NCBI GenBank assembly: GCA_020226215.1
Contig: CM035233.1
Location: 50,057,751-50,121,750 of the forward strand
DNA length: 64,000 nt
Source of the DNA: Sindora glabra
Taxonomy: Eukaryota; Streptophyta; Magnoliopsida; Fabales; Fabaceae
Reading direction: 5' to 3'
A program made the position numbers and the translations under genes. Under the pieces are notes generated by a model. It was given only the letters and a program-made list of their open reading frames with translations. It was not told the origin of the DNA and searched no databases. Shown piece after piece: positions 1-12,499 of the stretch (the stretch's first letter is position 1; each line of letters begins with the position of its first letter).

Positions 1-235
1 ATTTCATAAAAATTTTGATGCTCAACTCCTTTGAATAAAAGTTTCTTGATTTCGTTATTGCCTCTCAATTAATTTTTTACAAAAAATTTTAATGTCTTCA
101 ACTTTGTATATAATAATTTATATTACTCTCTCAACAATTTTAAACTAATATATATTTTATAGAAAATTTGATACTCAACTCCCTTGAATAGAAGTTTTCT
201 GATTTTGTTATTACCTCTCAAGTAATTTTTTTACC
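1..235. repeat. Two-copy imperfect tandem repeat
   Basis: Positions 1-80 and 154-235 are about 80-85% alike by eye. Shared blocks include gatgctcaactcc/gatactcaactccc and ttattgcctctcaa/ttattacctctcaa. The spacing is about 154 bp. The array may continue to the left of the window. No coding potential is seen. Confidence 0.6.
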
Positions 236-955
236 CTTTAATCCTAAAATTTGAAGCAAAGATCCGCCGTCATAACTTTATTAATGCGAAGCCTGGAATA
301 TATGCAGGTCTAATAACATGGTTTCATCTTAGAAAACCTCCGATACCAGATTATAGAAATTTTTTATAAGTTCGCATTAATAATATGGAAAATCCTGAAA
401 AACAAAAAATCAGATGGGTTGTTTGATTTATTATGACCTAACAAATTAGAAGAAATAATTTTTTTTAAAAATTTCAGTACGGAAAGTTAATTATTGACCT
501 TTCCTTAGATAAATTAAAAATTTTATATTATTTATAAATATAAAACTAAAATTATACTTATAAAATTTAATAAATAACAATTAAAATTTATCTTTGCATT
601 ATAATTTATAGATGATATAATAATTATTTTATTAATATTTTTTAAAAAATTTAAATTAAATTAAATAATTTTAATTTCTTAATATTAAATTAAGAAAATT
701 TTTAATTAAATTAAATAAGATATAAAAAATTATTTCTTGAAAATTTTTATTAAGACCTGAAAATTTTTAATTTCTTAATATTAATCAAATAATTTTAATT
801 TTTTTCAAAAAATTTATATAAAAGATTATTTTCTGAAACATTTAATTTTACCTCTTGTGCAAATAAAAAATTTACACTAGAGAGATATACAATTAACAAA
901 GAGTTTCAGAACTTTTGATAGCCTAGTCGGCGATTAAGGAACTTAGAGGGTGTCA
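236..955. other. AT-rich intergenic DNA
   Basis: A low-complexity AT-rich stretch with no ORF or recognised element. Base composition rises abruptly towards GC near 900, just before the LINE target site. Confidence 0.6.
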
Positions 956-975
956 AAAACAAAGATCTAGAGCCG
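956..975 (+). repeat. LINE target-site duplication, 5' copy
   Basis: aaaacaaagatctagagccg matches 7076-7095 (aaaacaatgatctagagccg) with one mismatch. The two copies flank the LINE exactly. A duplication of about 20 bp is in the range expected for L1-type insertion. Confidence 0.9.
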
Positions 976-992
976 TAGCAACCTAAAGCTTC

Positions 993-2397
993 ATGGAGAA
1001 ACGTCTCCGACCACCTGCATTTCTCCTGCCAAGGAGATTCAGGCCATTCCTCTTTCTTAGTCCAAAAGCTATAAGGATCGCCTCTTGGGTATCATTCCTG
1101 GTGCTTATGAAAAAGCCTTCTTTGAGGAAAGGCAAGATGTCCAGATGGACGATTATCACGAGGTGATCAATGACAATGAGGTAGTATTCTAGCTACCTGA
1201 TAGCTTGAGAAGTTGGATTTATGAACCTTAGAGCACGACTTTAATTGGGAAAATGTATGGGAGAAAAGTTAGCCTCCGGTACTTGGATTCCCGAGTTAGA
1301 GCCTTTTGGCAACTAAACGGCAAGCTCACTGTCCTGGAGGTGGGTAATGAATTTTTCATGTTCAAATTTGAACTTCAAGAGGACTATGGCAAAGTTTTAA
1401 GCGGCGGTCCTTGGTTTATTTTAGACCATTTTCTAGCATTAAGAAAATAAGAATCATTCTTCAAACCTTCCTTTGCTTGATTGTCATCCATTGTTGTTTG
1501 GATCAGGTTTTCTGAGCTCCCAGTGGGGTTTTATCATCCTTATATTCTCCCGCAGCTGGCGGGAACAATAGGGCCAGTATTTAAAGTTGATTCGCATACT
1601 TATCTAGGAGATAAAGGAAAATATACCCAGTGTGCGTGTAGATTAATCCCAGCAAATCCCTGATTAGGAAAATTCATATAGGCAACTATCAACAGGCAGT
1701 TCTTTATGAGGGTTTAAACAAAGTGTGCTTCGTATGTGGCCGACTGGGACACCATAAGCAAATTTGCCTTTAATCAACAGCTTGTGCTCCAACAACTTAG
1801 ACGAATGCTCTGATTCACCCAGAAATATAGAATTAGGAAATGTTCTCGAGCAAGGAAAAGAAACAAAGTTAGGCACAAAACCCAGCTAATGTTGAAGATT
1901 AGAAATCGGGTGATAGTAAGGGAGACCACGTGGATGCATATGGTCCGTGGATTTTGGTTGAGAAACGATATAGTAAACAACCTCGTAAGCCTTTGGAGGC
2001 CCAAAAGAAACCTGGCCCTATCCTGGGCAGAAGACTCGTGCCCAAGGTTAATGATCCAGGTTCATCTTCTCATGTTCCCACTTCTCAAAATATCTCTGAC
2101 GGTCTTCGGGAACTAAAAGGCCATCATTCGTCTGGGAAATCGGAGATGGATTTAGATTCAATGGATCTTTCTCCCCCTTCTTCTTCTCAGCCTATAAACC
2201 CTAACCCAGAACCCTCAGTTGCTCCCCTTACCGCATCCTATGGAGACCAGTCCCCAAAGAAGCTTATCCACGATAATAGCAGAGGAGGATTCTCATCAGA
2301 TGCTCCCCCCGAAAGTGATTTGGGGTTACGTTTGTCAGGGGAGTTTCAGGGAAATCTCAAAAGAAAATCTAGACTGGATCACCCTAGACCCAACTAA
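993..2397 (+). pseudogene. LINE ORF1 (DUF4283 plus CCHC zinc knuckle), broken
   Basis: ORF1 of plant L1 elements encodes an RNA-binding, gag-like protein that packages LINE RNA. The first ATG of the element is at 993. A DUF4283-like block spans 1253-1663, with motifs such as KVSLRYLDSRVRAFW and LSGGPWFILDHF. A frameshift near 1660 follows. A zinc knuckle lies at about 1717-1770 (CFVCGRLGHHKQIC, the CX2CX4HX4C pattern). The conserved YGPWILVEKRYSK segment starts at about 1936, and a proline/serine-rich tail ends at a stop at 2397. In-frame stops occur after the knuckle and at several points up to 1920. The protein cannot be made intact. Confidence 0.88.
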
Positions 2398-2905
2398 TCT
2401 CCTAGCAAACTTCGATCCGAAGCATGCTGCAACATCGAAGATTCTGATCCCCTTCAAGTGCCAGTCAAAAGTCTCAAATCTTGTTCCCCTGGAAGAAGAA
2501 GAAACCCAATCCCTGATTCCCCTAAACATCATCCACATGGATGACACTCCCAGTTGGACTTGCCGGGGGACCCAACTCAATTTGTCACTTCCCAATGAGC
2601 TGCCTTATCTTCCATCTCCTTGCAGTCCATTTCAAATGGCAGCGCAACAAGCATGGCAAGAGATGATGCAACTGAAGAGAGAAGCTGTAGGAGTGACTCC
2701 TCTGACTCTCACTTATCGGGGAGGGAAACCAGAAGTTCATTACCTTGCTCTGGAACACCAGATCACTAAAACTAGTTGGAGGATAATTAACACTGTAATG
2801 GAGGATTGGGAACTGTACAATAGGATTTTGGTTCAGGTGGCTGTTCAACTTGAAGGTTTGCCTCGCAGATCTGCTAGGATTTTTTCTGCTTCCTCAAATT
2901 CCATT

Positions 2906-5900
2906 ATGAATACATCTAACTTCGGTGTTTTGGTTTGGAACATTCAAGGAGTGCAACATCCTGATTTTAAAAAACTACTGATGGAGCTACTGAGCCGAGA
3001 GAAGGTGAAGCTGTTAGTGCTCATTGAAACTAGACTAGATGGGGATCGAGCCCACAACTTAGCTACCTCTCTACCTTTCACCAACATGGAGCTGACCAAT
3101 ACCATTGTCTATGCGGGGGGCATTTGGTTGCCGTGGAATTAGGAGGAAACAAAGGTAGAGATTGTAAATAAGTCCGAACAAGAAATTCATGCCATTGTCT
3201 AGGTAACCAAAAATTCTCCTCACTAGCTTTTAAGTGGAATTTATGCTAGCCCAATTCTCAATAATCGAAAAGTTTTATGGAATAATCTTAAAGTCATAGC
3301 TAATAATCATTCTTTGCCTTGGTTGGTTCTTAGAGATTTTAATGAAGTCTCCTCCCAATTAGAAAAATTCGGGAGGGTTCAAGTTAGGCCTTCTAGAATA
3401 AAAGCTTTTAATGACTGCCTTGACTATTGTAACTTAATCGATATGGGGTTCGTAGATCCTCGTTTTACCTGGATAAATTATAGAAAAGTAAAACACCTTA
3501 TCATGGAAAGATTAGATCGTGCTTTATGTAATGATTCTTGGCATTTTCTTTTTCCTGAAGCTCAAACCTTTCATCTTCCTCGCATTAGCTTTGACTATTA
3601 TCCTGTCCTGGTTTATCTGAGTAATGTGCAATTTGTGAATTTGGAAAGGTCTTTTCGCTTTGAAACCTGCTGGTTAACTCACCCAGATTTTTTTCAGATT
3701 GTCTTAAATAGTTGGACTAGAAATTTAATCCTCTGTCATGCTATAAGTGATTTTACTTCCTTTGTTAAATGGTGGAATGTTCATGTCTTTAGTAATGTTT
3801 TTATTAAAAAGAAATGAATTCTGGCTAGGTTAAAAGGTGTCCAAAACTCTTTGAATTTTGGTAGTTCTGAAGCCCTTCAACATCTGGATAGTTCCCTCCA
3901 AAATGAGCTGTTAAATATTCTTAAGGAAGAAGAACAACTTTAGGCCATGAAAGCTAGAATAGATTGGATTAATGATGAGGACTATAATACTCATACTTAT
4001 TATTTTTCTACTATTATTAGACATAGGAGAAATAAAATAGAGGCCCTTAAAGATGATGCAGGGAGATGGATGTATAGCCCTAGTGATATCCATCATCACA
4101 TTTTTGATAAATTTTGCCATCGTTTTCAAACTTCTTTTACTGTTTCTAGTCTAGTTGGTCATAAACCTGAAAATTAGGTTACTTGTTTGGATCCTTCCAA
4201 ATCTGATTCTCTGACTTTGCTTCCCTCAAAAGGGGAAGTCTGTTTGGCTCTTAAATATCAAAAAGCAAACAAAGCTCCTAGTCCTGATGGCTTTTATCCT
4301 GATTTTTATCAAAGATTCTAGAATCAAGTTAAAATATCGATTGTTAATTGTGTTGAACTGCTTTTTGTAATTTTCATGTCCCTGATAGGATTAATTCTAC
4401 CCTAATTATTTTGATTCTTAACAGAAGAGCGCAAGAGACTATAAATGATTTTAGACCTATTAGTTTATGCAACACTATTATGAAAATTGTCTCAAAAATT
4501 TTGGTTGAAAGGTTAAAACCAGTTCTTAGTGAGCTAATTTCCCTTTTTCAGTCTGCTTTTGTTGCTAATAGGAAGCCTGCTGATAACATTATAATTTTGA
4601 GGGAACTTGTTCACACAATTGATAATTCTAAGGCTAAGATAGGATCTATGATTTTGAAATTAGATATGGAAAAGGCCTATGATTCTTTAGAATAGAGCTT
4701 TATCCGAGAAGTTTTGTGTTTTTTTCATTTTCCTGAAAATTTCATTAAGTTAGTTTTAAGTTTGATTTCAAGGGTTTCCTATCAAATTTTGGTTAATGGT
4801 GGAAAGTTAACTTCTTTTCTTCCTAATAGAGGCCTCAGACAAAGGGACCCTCTGTCTCTTTATCTGTTTATTTTGTGTATGGAATACTTACATGTTATGA
4901 TTGAGAATAAATGTGAAAAAAAGCTTTGAAATTCAGTAAAAACCAGTAGAGGAGGTTTAGAGATTTCATACCATTTTTATGCTGATGATGTTGTTCTCTG
5001 TGCTAGAGCAACCCAAAAAATTTGTGACATGATAAATCAAGTGTTAGATGAATTTGGCCTAATTTCTGGCTTAAAAGTTAATAAGTTGAAGTCCAAAATG
5101 TATTTCTCAAAAAACATTGATCCAATATTAAGAGACAGGCTAAGTTGCTACCTAGGAATCCGGCACAAAGGTAGTTTAGGTAAATACTTGGGAATAGAAA
5201 TTAAAGGAAAATACACAGCTTCAAACTTTTATGCTTTAGTGGATAGGCTTAAAGAAAGAGTTGACTATTGGAAATCAAAACATCTGTCCTCTGCTAGTCG
5301 TGTTATTTTGATTAACTTTACCTTGTCTGCAATGCCTATTTACCATATGAGTTGTTCAAAGATCCCTTCCCCCGTCCTCTCACAGTTTGTAAAAGTATTT
5401 AGGAACTTTTTATGGGGAAGCTCATGGGATTCTAGGAAAATGGCTTTGGTTAGCTAGAACCAAGTCACCATGCCAAATTTTGTTGGAGGTCTTAGTTTAA
5501 AGGATCCCTCCACAATGAACTTAGCTTGTTTAACTAAGCTAGCCTGATCCTTAATTCGTGATAGTTATAAACTTTGGGTTCAGGTTTTAAGGGCAAAATA
5601 CTTAAGCACAAATACACAGGGTCAGGTGCGAATCCGTAAGAACTTCTCTCATAATTGGAAAGCCATAAAAGCCACTCAGGAAATCATTGCCCAAGGTCAA
5701 AAATGGGTTTTAGGTAATAGGGAGAATGTTCGATTTTGGACTGATAGATGGATGGAAATAGGAACTTTGCATAACTTAATTGCAGGTCCCATGCCCCAAC
5801 ACATGGAATAAAACCAGGTAGAACTTTATATCAGTAATGGCTCCTGGTTTTTAGATAACTTATCTTTTGAATTCCCTGATGTAACAAAAGATGCTATTTT

Positions 5901-7041
5901 GGGAACTCCTTTTAGTTTAACAACAAAGAATGATCGCTTAGTTTGGAGCCTATCCAAGTCTGGGCTATGTGCAACTAAAAGTGCTTATCTTTATTTGAAA
6001 ACTCCTCCTTTAACCATAGCTCAGAACTCATTTAATTGGATTTGGAAAACTAAAACTTACCCAAAAATCCAGTTCTTCATCTGGCTTCTTGTTAGGGGAA
6101 GACTTCCCACCTGAGAGTTTTTGATAAAAAAAGGCATGCACATGCTACCAAACTGTATTTTTTATGATAGAGGTTTAGATAGTATAGATCATCTATTTAG
6201 AGAATGTGCTTTTTCCTAATTTTTTTGGAACTCTCTGCCCACGCCTCCTTCTTGGACCTCCTCCTTTCATCTGGACTTTAATATCTGGTTGAACCATAAT
6301 CTTACCACAAAGGAATTGAGTCATAATAGTCTCATTCCCTAGCAGTCTGTCTTTGCCTTTGCTTTATGGAATTTGTGGCTTTTTAGAAACAAAAATTTTT
6401 TTAACACTGAAGTGGGAAAAGAAGATATCTCAGCTATTACTTTAAGCAAAGTTTCTGAATACTAGGCTCTTTCTGATTCTTCCATAAAATCTATTAACAG
6501 CCAAATGGTGAATGTTTCCTGGGAAGCACCTCCCTCGGGTGTTTTTAAACTCAATTCTGATGGCTTTGTAAAAGGAAACCCAGGCAAGGCAGCATGTGCT
6601 GTTGTGATACGGGACTGGACTGGAAATTGGATAGCTGGATGCACAAGGTGTCTGGGTTCTTGTTCTAATTATGTTGCTGAACTTACAGGTTTAAGGGATG
6701 GTTTAATTCTTGCTAGAAACAGGGATTTAATTCCTATCTTGGTAGAGTTGGATGCTAAGTTTGTTATTTCTGTGATTACTAATGCAAATTCCATGAATTC
6801 TTCCTCTGTCAGCACCTTATCTGAAGAATGCACGGATCTTTTATCTCAGTTGGGCTTCCCTCAAGTCAAGCATATATACAGAGAAGCAAATCAAGTGGCA
6901 TATTTTTTGGCTAAATCAGCAATTTTTAGTAGTAGTTTAAGTATTTTGGATGTTCTTCCATCTTTTGTAATTAACTTGTTGAATTCTGATGTTCAGGGTG
7001 TTTACACCCCAAGACTATTGTCTTCTATCTTTTTCTGTTAA
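2906..7041 (+). pseudogene. LINE ORF2: endonuclease, reverse transcriptase, RNase H, broken
   Basis: ORF2 makes the enzymes for target-primed reverse transcription. The ATG at 2906 opens an APE-type endonuclease with VWNIQG, LIETRLDG and LRDFNE motifs. The expected FDHCP catalytic histidine is FDYYP here (about 3589-3603). The frame is interrupted by stops at 3140, 3199, 3815 and others. A frameshift between about 4350 and 4410 moves the rest to another frame. The RT contains DFRPISLCN, the RQRDPLS block and the catalytic FYADDVVL at 4975-4998. A zf-RVT-like region lies at about 5940-6220. RNase H spans 6505-7041 with SDGFVKGNPGKAA, AELTGLRDG and VELDAKF; its last catalytic Asp is Tyr (VAYFLAK, 6901-6903). 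At least ten lesions make it inactive. Confidence 0.92.
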
Positions 7042-7075
7042 TATATTTCCTGTTTCTACCAAAAAAAAAGAAGAG

Positions 7076-7095
7076 AAAACAATGATCTAGAGCCG
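7076..7095 (+). repeat. LINE target-site duplication, 3' copy
   Basis: The partner of 956-975, with one A/T mismatch at its eighth base. It lies directly after the A-rich LINE tail. Confidence 0.9.
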
Positions 7096-10000
7096 GTACT
7101 TTTAGTAATTATAATAGCACTTCAAGTTATTTTAAAATTTTTACCTTTTATCATATTTAAAATTTAAATGTTATATATATATTCGATAAATTATTATTAT
7201 TATCATTATTAAAAAAATGAAGATAAAATTAAGGGAATACTTTTCAATGCCAGATTAGTCCCCCATAATCTGCAAAGATTCCCTCATATCTAAGCTTCTA
7301 TTTGTCCCTACCTTCTGAATCTTGTTCAATTATTGGAATCCCCATGCCCCCATATCCCCACATGACTATTTTTCCAACAGCGGCTCCCGCTGACTCATTT
7401 GGCGGTGCATGGTATTCAACACATAATTCCGATTTTGTCCATCAAATCAGCCCAAAAATGGCCCTGCATATAGCGCAAACCGGGTCACAAGTTTTTAAAA
7501 AAGGTTAAATCATGAGTTTTTCTTTTCATCAAAATTTATACAAGTCATAAAATTTGTAATTTTTTAATTAAAAAATCATGAATGTGTGAAAATTTTGTAT
7601 GTAATAAATATATAAAATATTATAATTTTATTATTCAAAGTTATAGCTAAATTTTTTTTCAAAATTTTTAGATTTTTAAAAAAAGTTTTAATATTTGATG
7701 AAAAAATTACAAAATTTTACATAATTAAAAATACAACTTTTTATTGAAAAATTATTTTTTATAGTGTACCAAAAATAACCTTCGAAAATTTGGACAGCGT
7801 GTATATTTTACGTTCGTCCATCGGACCAGGGGACTCATTTTCTCAAGTGGGACATGACTCAATAACTCATTTCTTCGATAGTTTTGTTGTCCCAATCAGT
7901 CATTTTCTTTCCTTCTCCCACCTTGATGACACGCTGCAATTGAAAATGATAAATATCTTAATAGTTAGGGGGAGGAATCTCGCTAGTTCTCCCTTTGGAT
8001 TTATATATCAAATTTATTTGGTCCCTTTTTCTCAAAGAGACGTGAGCAGAAGGGAGAAGAAACCACTTGACATAACCCTCTTGGAAAGTGGTAGCTTTGT
8101 TTGAAATACAATAACAAAAATATATTTGGAAATGAGATACTTTTTAATCGATACTGAGAAATATTTAAGATTTTCCTCTTCTGATCCGGGTGCCTTTGAA
8201 ATTCAAACTTCTATTAATCAGATTATTATATTAGAAGATTCTTTACATTTTAATAAGAATTGTTTTTAGAATTCAAACTTCAATATAAAACTTAATCAAG
8301 TTCAATATAATAATCCATTAAATCAATACTTTATTAGTGCCTGTATATGATTATAGTAATAATAAAATATCTTTGAAAGTGAAGTCAATTTAATCTAGAT
8401 GAATATAGGCTAGTTACATGTAATTGGATAAGTAGGATTTATTTATTTTTTATAATTAACTTGTCCAAATCTTAGTTAAGAAACAACTGTTTGAACCCCG
8501 CTTCGTTATCTAAACTGAGGTAAGTATAGTTAAATTTAAAATGAGCAAGTATGAGAGAGAAGAATGAAAAATAATGAAATATTTTCACTAAATAAAAATT
8601 CACTTTGAATATTATTTTTTAATTAATTTTTATTGAAAATTAAATCATCTTAATTTCTGAAGTTTGCCGAATATGTAAATATAGAAACATGTTTTTGGTC
8701 TTCCCATATTACTAAAATTTTTACACTACCTGCGCTTGCATTTTAACAAATAAGTTGTTTTCACATGATGGCTGAGACATTGGGTAATAATTTGTTTATT
8801 TGTCAAAATGTAAGTAGGAATGATATTGAAATTTTTAGTATTCAGGTAGGACTAAAAATAATTTTTAAATATAAAGTCAGCTCTACTGTATTCAACTAAT
8901 CAATTTTTAAGTTAAACACTCCATTAATCTCAGATATCTAGTAATATTAGTTTGGAAACTAAAAATCCAACTCACATGTTGTTGATCAACATGCAGACAC
9001 AGTACAATTTTTAAAACTCCATGGTAATTAAGTTTTTTTTTTTCACAATTTAAATTCAGCATAAACTTTGGGGGATTCAACATTTGATCTTAGCCTTTAG
9101 AAATATTGTATAGGTTATAAACATGCCTTACTTTAGTGGTAGCAGATTAAAGGTATGTGTTACATATATAGTCCTATAAGAAAATATTCATATCAAAATC
9201 GACCAAGCACTCTAGAAGTAAAATTAAATCAAATTTAATTAGTGGGTTGTAATGAGCAAGAAATAAGTAAAAATGCTGATTGCCCAACCTTCACTCCTGT
9301 AATTAATAACAATTAAATAAGATAAGTGAGCCGTAAAAAGAATGATTGTACATTAAGTACTACACTATTACTCTCTTCTCATGACAAATTATTTAATATA
9401 CATGCGATATTTTATATTCGAATATGAGATTTTTGGGAAAAAGATGTCTCAAAGACAATTTGAATCCATGAAAGAAAAAAGTTTCAAAGACAATATTAGG
9501 TAGGATAATTTTATCGGAGTTTAAAGATGTATTTGGATATATTTTTATTTTTACATTTTTAAAAGTTATTCTTAAAAATAATTTTTTATTTTTAAAAATT
9601 ATTTTTAAATTGAAGAAAAATAAAATTTAAAAAGTGTTTGATATTGCAAATAAGAAAATAATTTATATAATTATAAAACTAATGTAAAAAATATGAGAAC
9701 AAATTAAAAAATATGAAACTTATTTATATTTTTTTTATTTTTTAAGTTAGAGAATAATTTTTAAAAATAATTTCTAAAAACAGATTTCCAAACTTGTTCT
9801 TTTTTTTTGAAAATAAAAAATAAAAAATTATTTTTTAAAATAAATAAAAATATATAAAATATTTTTATCATTGAATTATCATTTTTCGAATCTTAAAAAG
9901 AATGAGTAATATATATATATATATAAACCATCACTTATAAACTTAATATGTTTAGACAGTATTATGAGGAAAAAAGGGGGATAATCAAAGTAATTTTGTG

Positions 10001-10566
10001 AAGGAAAACTAGATATTTGGTGTTCTCATGAAACAAATACAACAAAGAGCTGAAAGCACAGGTGTCACGGTTTGAAGAAGCGAGAATTAATAATAGAAGA
10101 TTATGGAATGGAATATCAATTAATTTCTTAATAAATTATTCTACACAACTTTTACCCAAATATAATTGTTGCCACACCGCGGGGGATTCTGCCTTGGCTT
10201 ATGTCAGCATTCGTTCAGGCACGCCTAACATAAAAAATATATATTCAATGCCACCGCTCTTAGCTCTAGAAGCAATGCTTTCCTGCAAGTTTTCTAAGTT
10301 GCAAATACCAGACACCAAAATCAAAAGTTACAAATTCTATGGTCCTTAAAATATGGATTAAATATGAAAACAGCCCTTAATCTCTGGCTTAATTTACAAG
10401 AAGGCCATAGATATCAGAGAATCTACAGTACAGGAATAATAATCCCATACAATTCTTCTTAGTTACACAAAAACTACAATAGCATACTAGGTACATCACA
10501 TCATGCTGTTGGTTTTTAGTGCATAGAGACTACAATATGTTGATGAGACACTTGCTAATGGTGATT
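7096..10566. other. AT-rich intergenic DNA with a possible MITE at 9528-9797
   Basis: No convincing gene. Two GC-richer blocks (7240-7510 and 7780-8110) hold ORFs of 68 and 104 codons with no recognised domain; the second also has a TATA-like string near 8000. At 9528-9797 the ends gtatttggatatatttttat and, inverted, gtttggaaatctgttttta suggest a small degraded inverted-repeat element. A (TA)n tract lies at about 9909-9925. The right end is probably the 3' UTR and downstream region of the minus-strand gene ending at 10567. Confidence 0.45.
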
Positions 10567-12438
10567 TCAAAGACCATCATAGTAACCCCCATAGGTTATG
10601 TGTGCTCTGCTTATTGGAACCCCTCTTGCTGCAGAAATTGCTTCATTCAGTTTGGCAGCATGGTCAACCACCTGCTTGATCCTCTGCAATCACAATCGAT
10701 CAATGTTTAGATTCCATAAAATGAGTTGAATAATCTTTTTTTATTTTTTATGTGATAAGTCATTTAATATATATTCGATATTTTAAATTAGAATTATAAA
10801 TTCGAACCAAGGCACTGAAAAAAAAAAAAATCAATGATTATATAAAGTGTTAATATACTATAAAGATTATAGATAATGGTTGAATAATTTTACCCGATCC
10901 GATGACGTTAGTTGCACTTAATTTTCTAACGAGTTAAATCGAATTCCACTTACTTGTTGACTTTATCAATTATGATTATGGTGTGCAGTCTAAACACTTT
11001 TTAGCGTGTCAAAGTAGCATAATTGGTTAAGCTCTTGCTTGAACTATTCATTACATCATCCATCCTTCAACAAGAATAGTAGAATTCCATTTTTTATGCA
11101 AAATAATAGACAACAGGAAAAATTATCCTCAGGCCCACAAGCTCACAATCCTATGCAGAAGTATGCATACAATTTGGTGATAAGTGATGATAAAATTCAT
11201 AACAAAAAATCCTAAAAATGCATATATTACACAATCTGTAATACTTTCAAAGCACAATAGAATTGGACGTTGAAATTCAAATATGCTTCCACCTTTGTGT
11301 AAATATATAGAAAAAAAAAAAGTGAAAAGAAAATATGTGAAAAAGAGAAGATTGAAAATAATTTTTAGTATTTGAATAATACGGAAAGATGCAGCAGAGA
11401 TAAAAAGACATCCAAGAAACTCCACTTACCATCAAGTGTTTTCTTTTTTAATTTTGTATTTATTTCTTATGGAGTAAGAGTCTATCTATTCACCACTATC
11501 AATAATAGAAAATTTCTTTCAAATTTATGCAAAATGATGCACAACAAGGGGGTAAAACAAAAGCTTCTTCCTCGTTCTTCTTCCCCCTATGGCTAACAAG
11601 TTCACAAACCTATATTGAATTATGCATCCAATTTGGTCCTAAAAATGATTTCAAGCAAATAAATAATTAAGTGAGATTTCCTGACCTTGTCATCAGTGTA
11701 GATCTGGAACCTAATCTTCTGGTTCTGGTGATGCTTGTTTTTCTGCTGACTTCCGAAGTATAGAATGCAAATTGTGGCAGCAGCAACACCAAAGGAACAG
11801 ATGGCTCCAATTCCAGTCAAACTCCACTTCCACAAATTAAATCCATCGTTGTTGTTATTTTCCCAAGTGGGTTCATCATCTTCAGTCAGAATTTCCTTCT
11901 CAATTTTCATTCTTGGAGATGTCCTGATTTCCGTGGTTTCTGCTTTTTCCTCAAATTTCAAAGAACCTGTATCAATTGGAGGAAATATGCCTCTGCTGCT
12001 GGATTTCGGGGAATCCATTTTCATGTCGACGAATTCATTTTCCTTCATTTTGAAGAAAACTTGGGAGACTGTGTCCTGATCAGCTTCCCCAGAAATTCCT
12101 ATCTGGGGTGATTTGATTTTCTCAGTGCCAGCTGATGGGACAACAGAGTATTCAATTGGATTTCCAGTGAAGTCCTTCACTGAATCACCATCTGGGGTTT
12201 CCCCAACTCTGGGTACCAATCGAATTGGAACAGGTACAAGTTGATTTGGCACTCTTGGAGGAATCCTTGGTGCTTCAGTGATTTTCCTGGAATTTGGGGA
12301 TGGGCATATGAAGTAATCCATGTCAAAAACACCTTTTGGATCAGAATTTCTTTTCCCCGGAAAAATCTTTCTCTCTCCATCTTCATTGAAATCTATGTAG
12401 CCATCATCAGGGAGGTATTCCCACTCATCAATATCCAT
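10567..12438 (-). CDS. Two-exon plant-specific membrane-anchored protein, probably DUF6821 family
   Basis: The only intact gene fully inside the window. Exon 1 is 12438-11686 (251 codons) and exon 2 is 10683-10567 (38 codons plus TGA), giving 289 aa. Exon 1 ends AAG|GTCAGG and exon 2 follows TTGCAG|AGG, so the splice sites are canonical and the phase is 0. I start at 12438, the first ATG in frame, which gives MDIDEWEYLPDDGYIDF, the usual N-terminus of this family. The middle is polar and probably disordered. One transmembrane helix lies at about residues 205-227 (WSLTGIGAICSFGVAA). A conserved C-terminal domain runs across the intron (RFQIYTDDK|RIKQVVDHAAK) and ends AHITYGGYYDGL. I recall this layout from uncharacterised plant proteins, probably Pfam DUF6821. 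Molecular function is unknown. A soluble N-terminus with one C-terminal anchor is inferred. The splice model is the main uncertainty. Confidence 0.87.
10684..11685 (-). other. Intron of the DUF6821-like gene (about 1.0 kb)
   Basis: Runs from a GT at 11685-11684 to an AG at 10685-10684 on the minus strand. It is AT-rich with no element recognised inside. If it is read through, the first exon runs on for another 20 or so codons to a stop near 11620, giving a protein that lacks the conserved C-terminus. Confidence 0.8.
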
Positions 12439-12490
12439 CTCCACAAGGATGTTGGATTTGGAATTAAGATTGATCAAAATAGGAAGGTGG

Positions 12491-12497
12491 ATTTATA
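12491..12497 (-). promoter_or_regulatory. Possible TATA box of the DUF6821-like gene
   Basis: The minus strand reads cagtataaatcc about 53 nt upstream of the ATG. Initiation 30 nt downstream would leave a leader of only about 25 nt. Plausible but unproven. Confidence 0.3.
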
Positions 12498-12499
12498 CT

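Larger units (their letters stand above)
976..7075 (+). mobile_element. Full-length dead L1-clade LINE (non-LTR retrotransposon)
   Basis: A 6.1-kb element with two ORFs in the usual order: ORF1 with a DUF4283-like domain and zinc knuckle, then ORF2 with endonuclease, reverse transcriptase, zf-RVT and RNase H. It ends in a short A-rich tail (about 7060-7075) directly before the 3' target-site duplication. Its length and the flanking duplication show that it is complete rather than 5'-truncated, which is uncommon for LINE copies. Both ORFs carry stops and frameshifts. The RNase H domain after the RT is typical of plant L1 elements. Confidence 0.93.

Noticed and set aside
7302..8104. ORFs of 68 and 104 codons at 7302 and 7790
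   Set aside because: No domain, no homology that I recognise and no sign of splicing to neighbours; kept as unassigned DNA.
10519..10710. 63-codon plus-strand ORF
   Set aside because: It lies opposite the last exon of the minus-strand DUF6821-like gene, which has splice sites and a conserved C-terminus.
11005..11050. tRNA- or SINE-like string (gcataattggttaagctctt)
   Set aside because: Resembles an A box, but no B box, tail or duplication was found.
11129..11425. 98-codon minus-strand ORF
   Set aside because: Falls inside the intron of the DUF6821-like gene, is F/I/L-rich and AT-driven.
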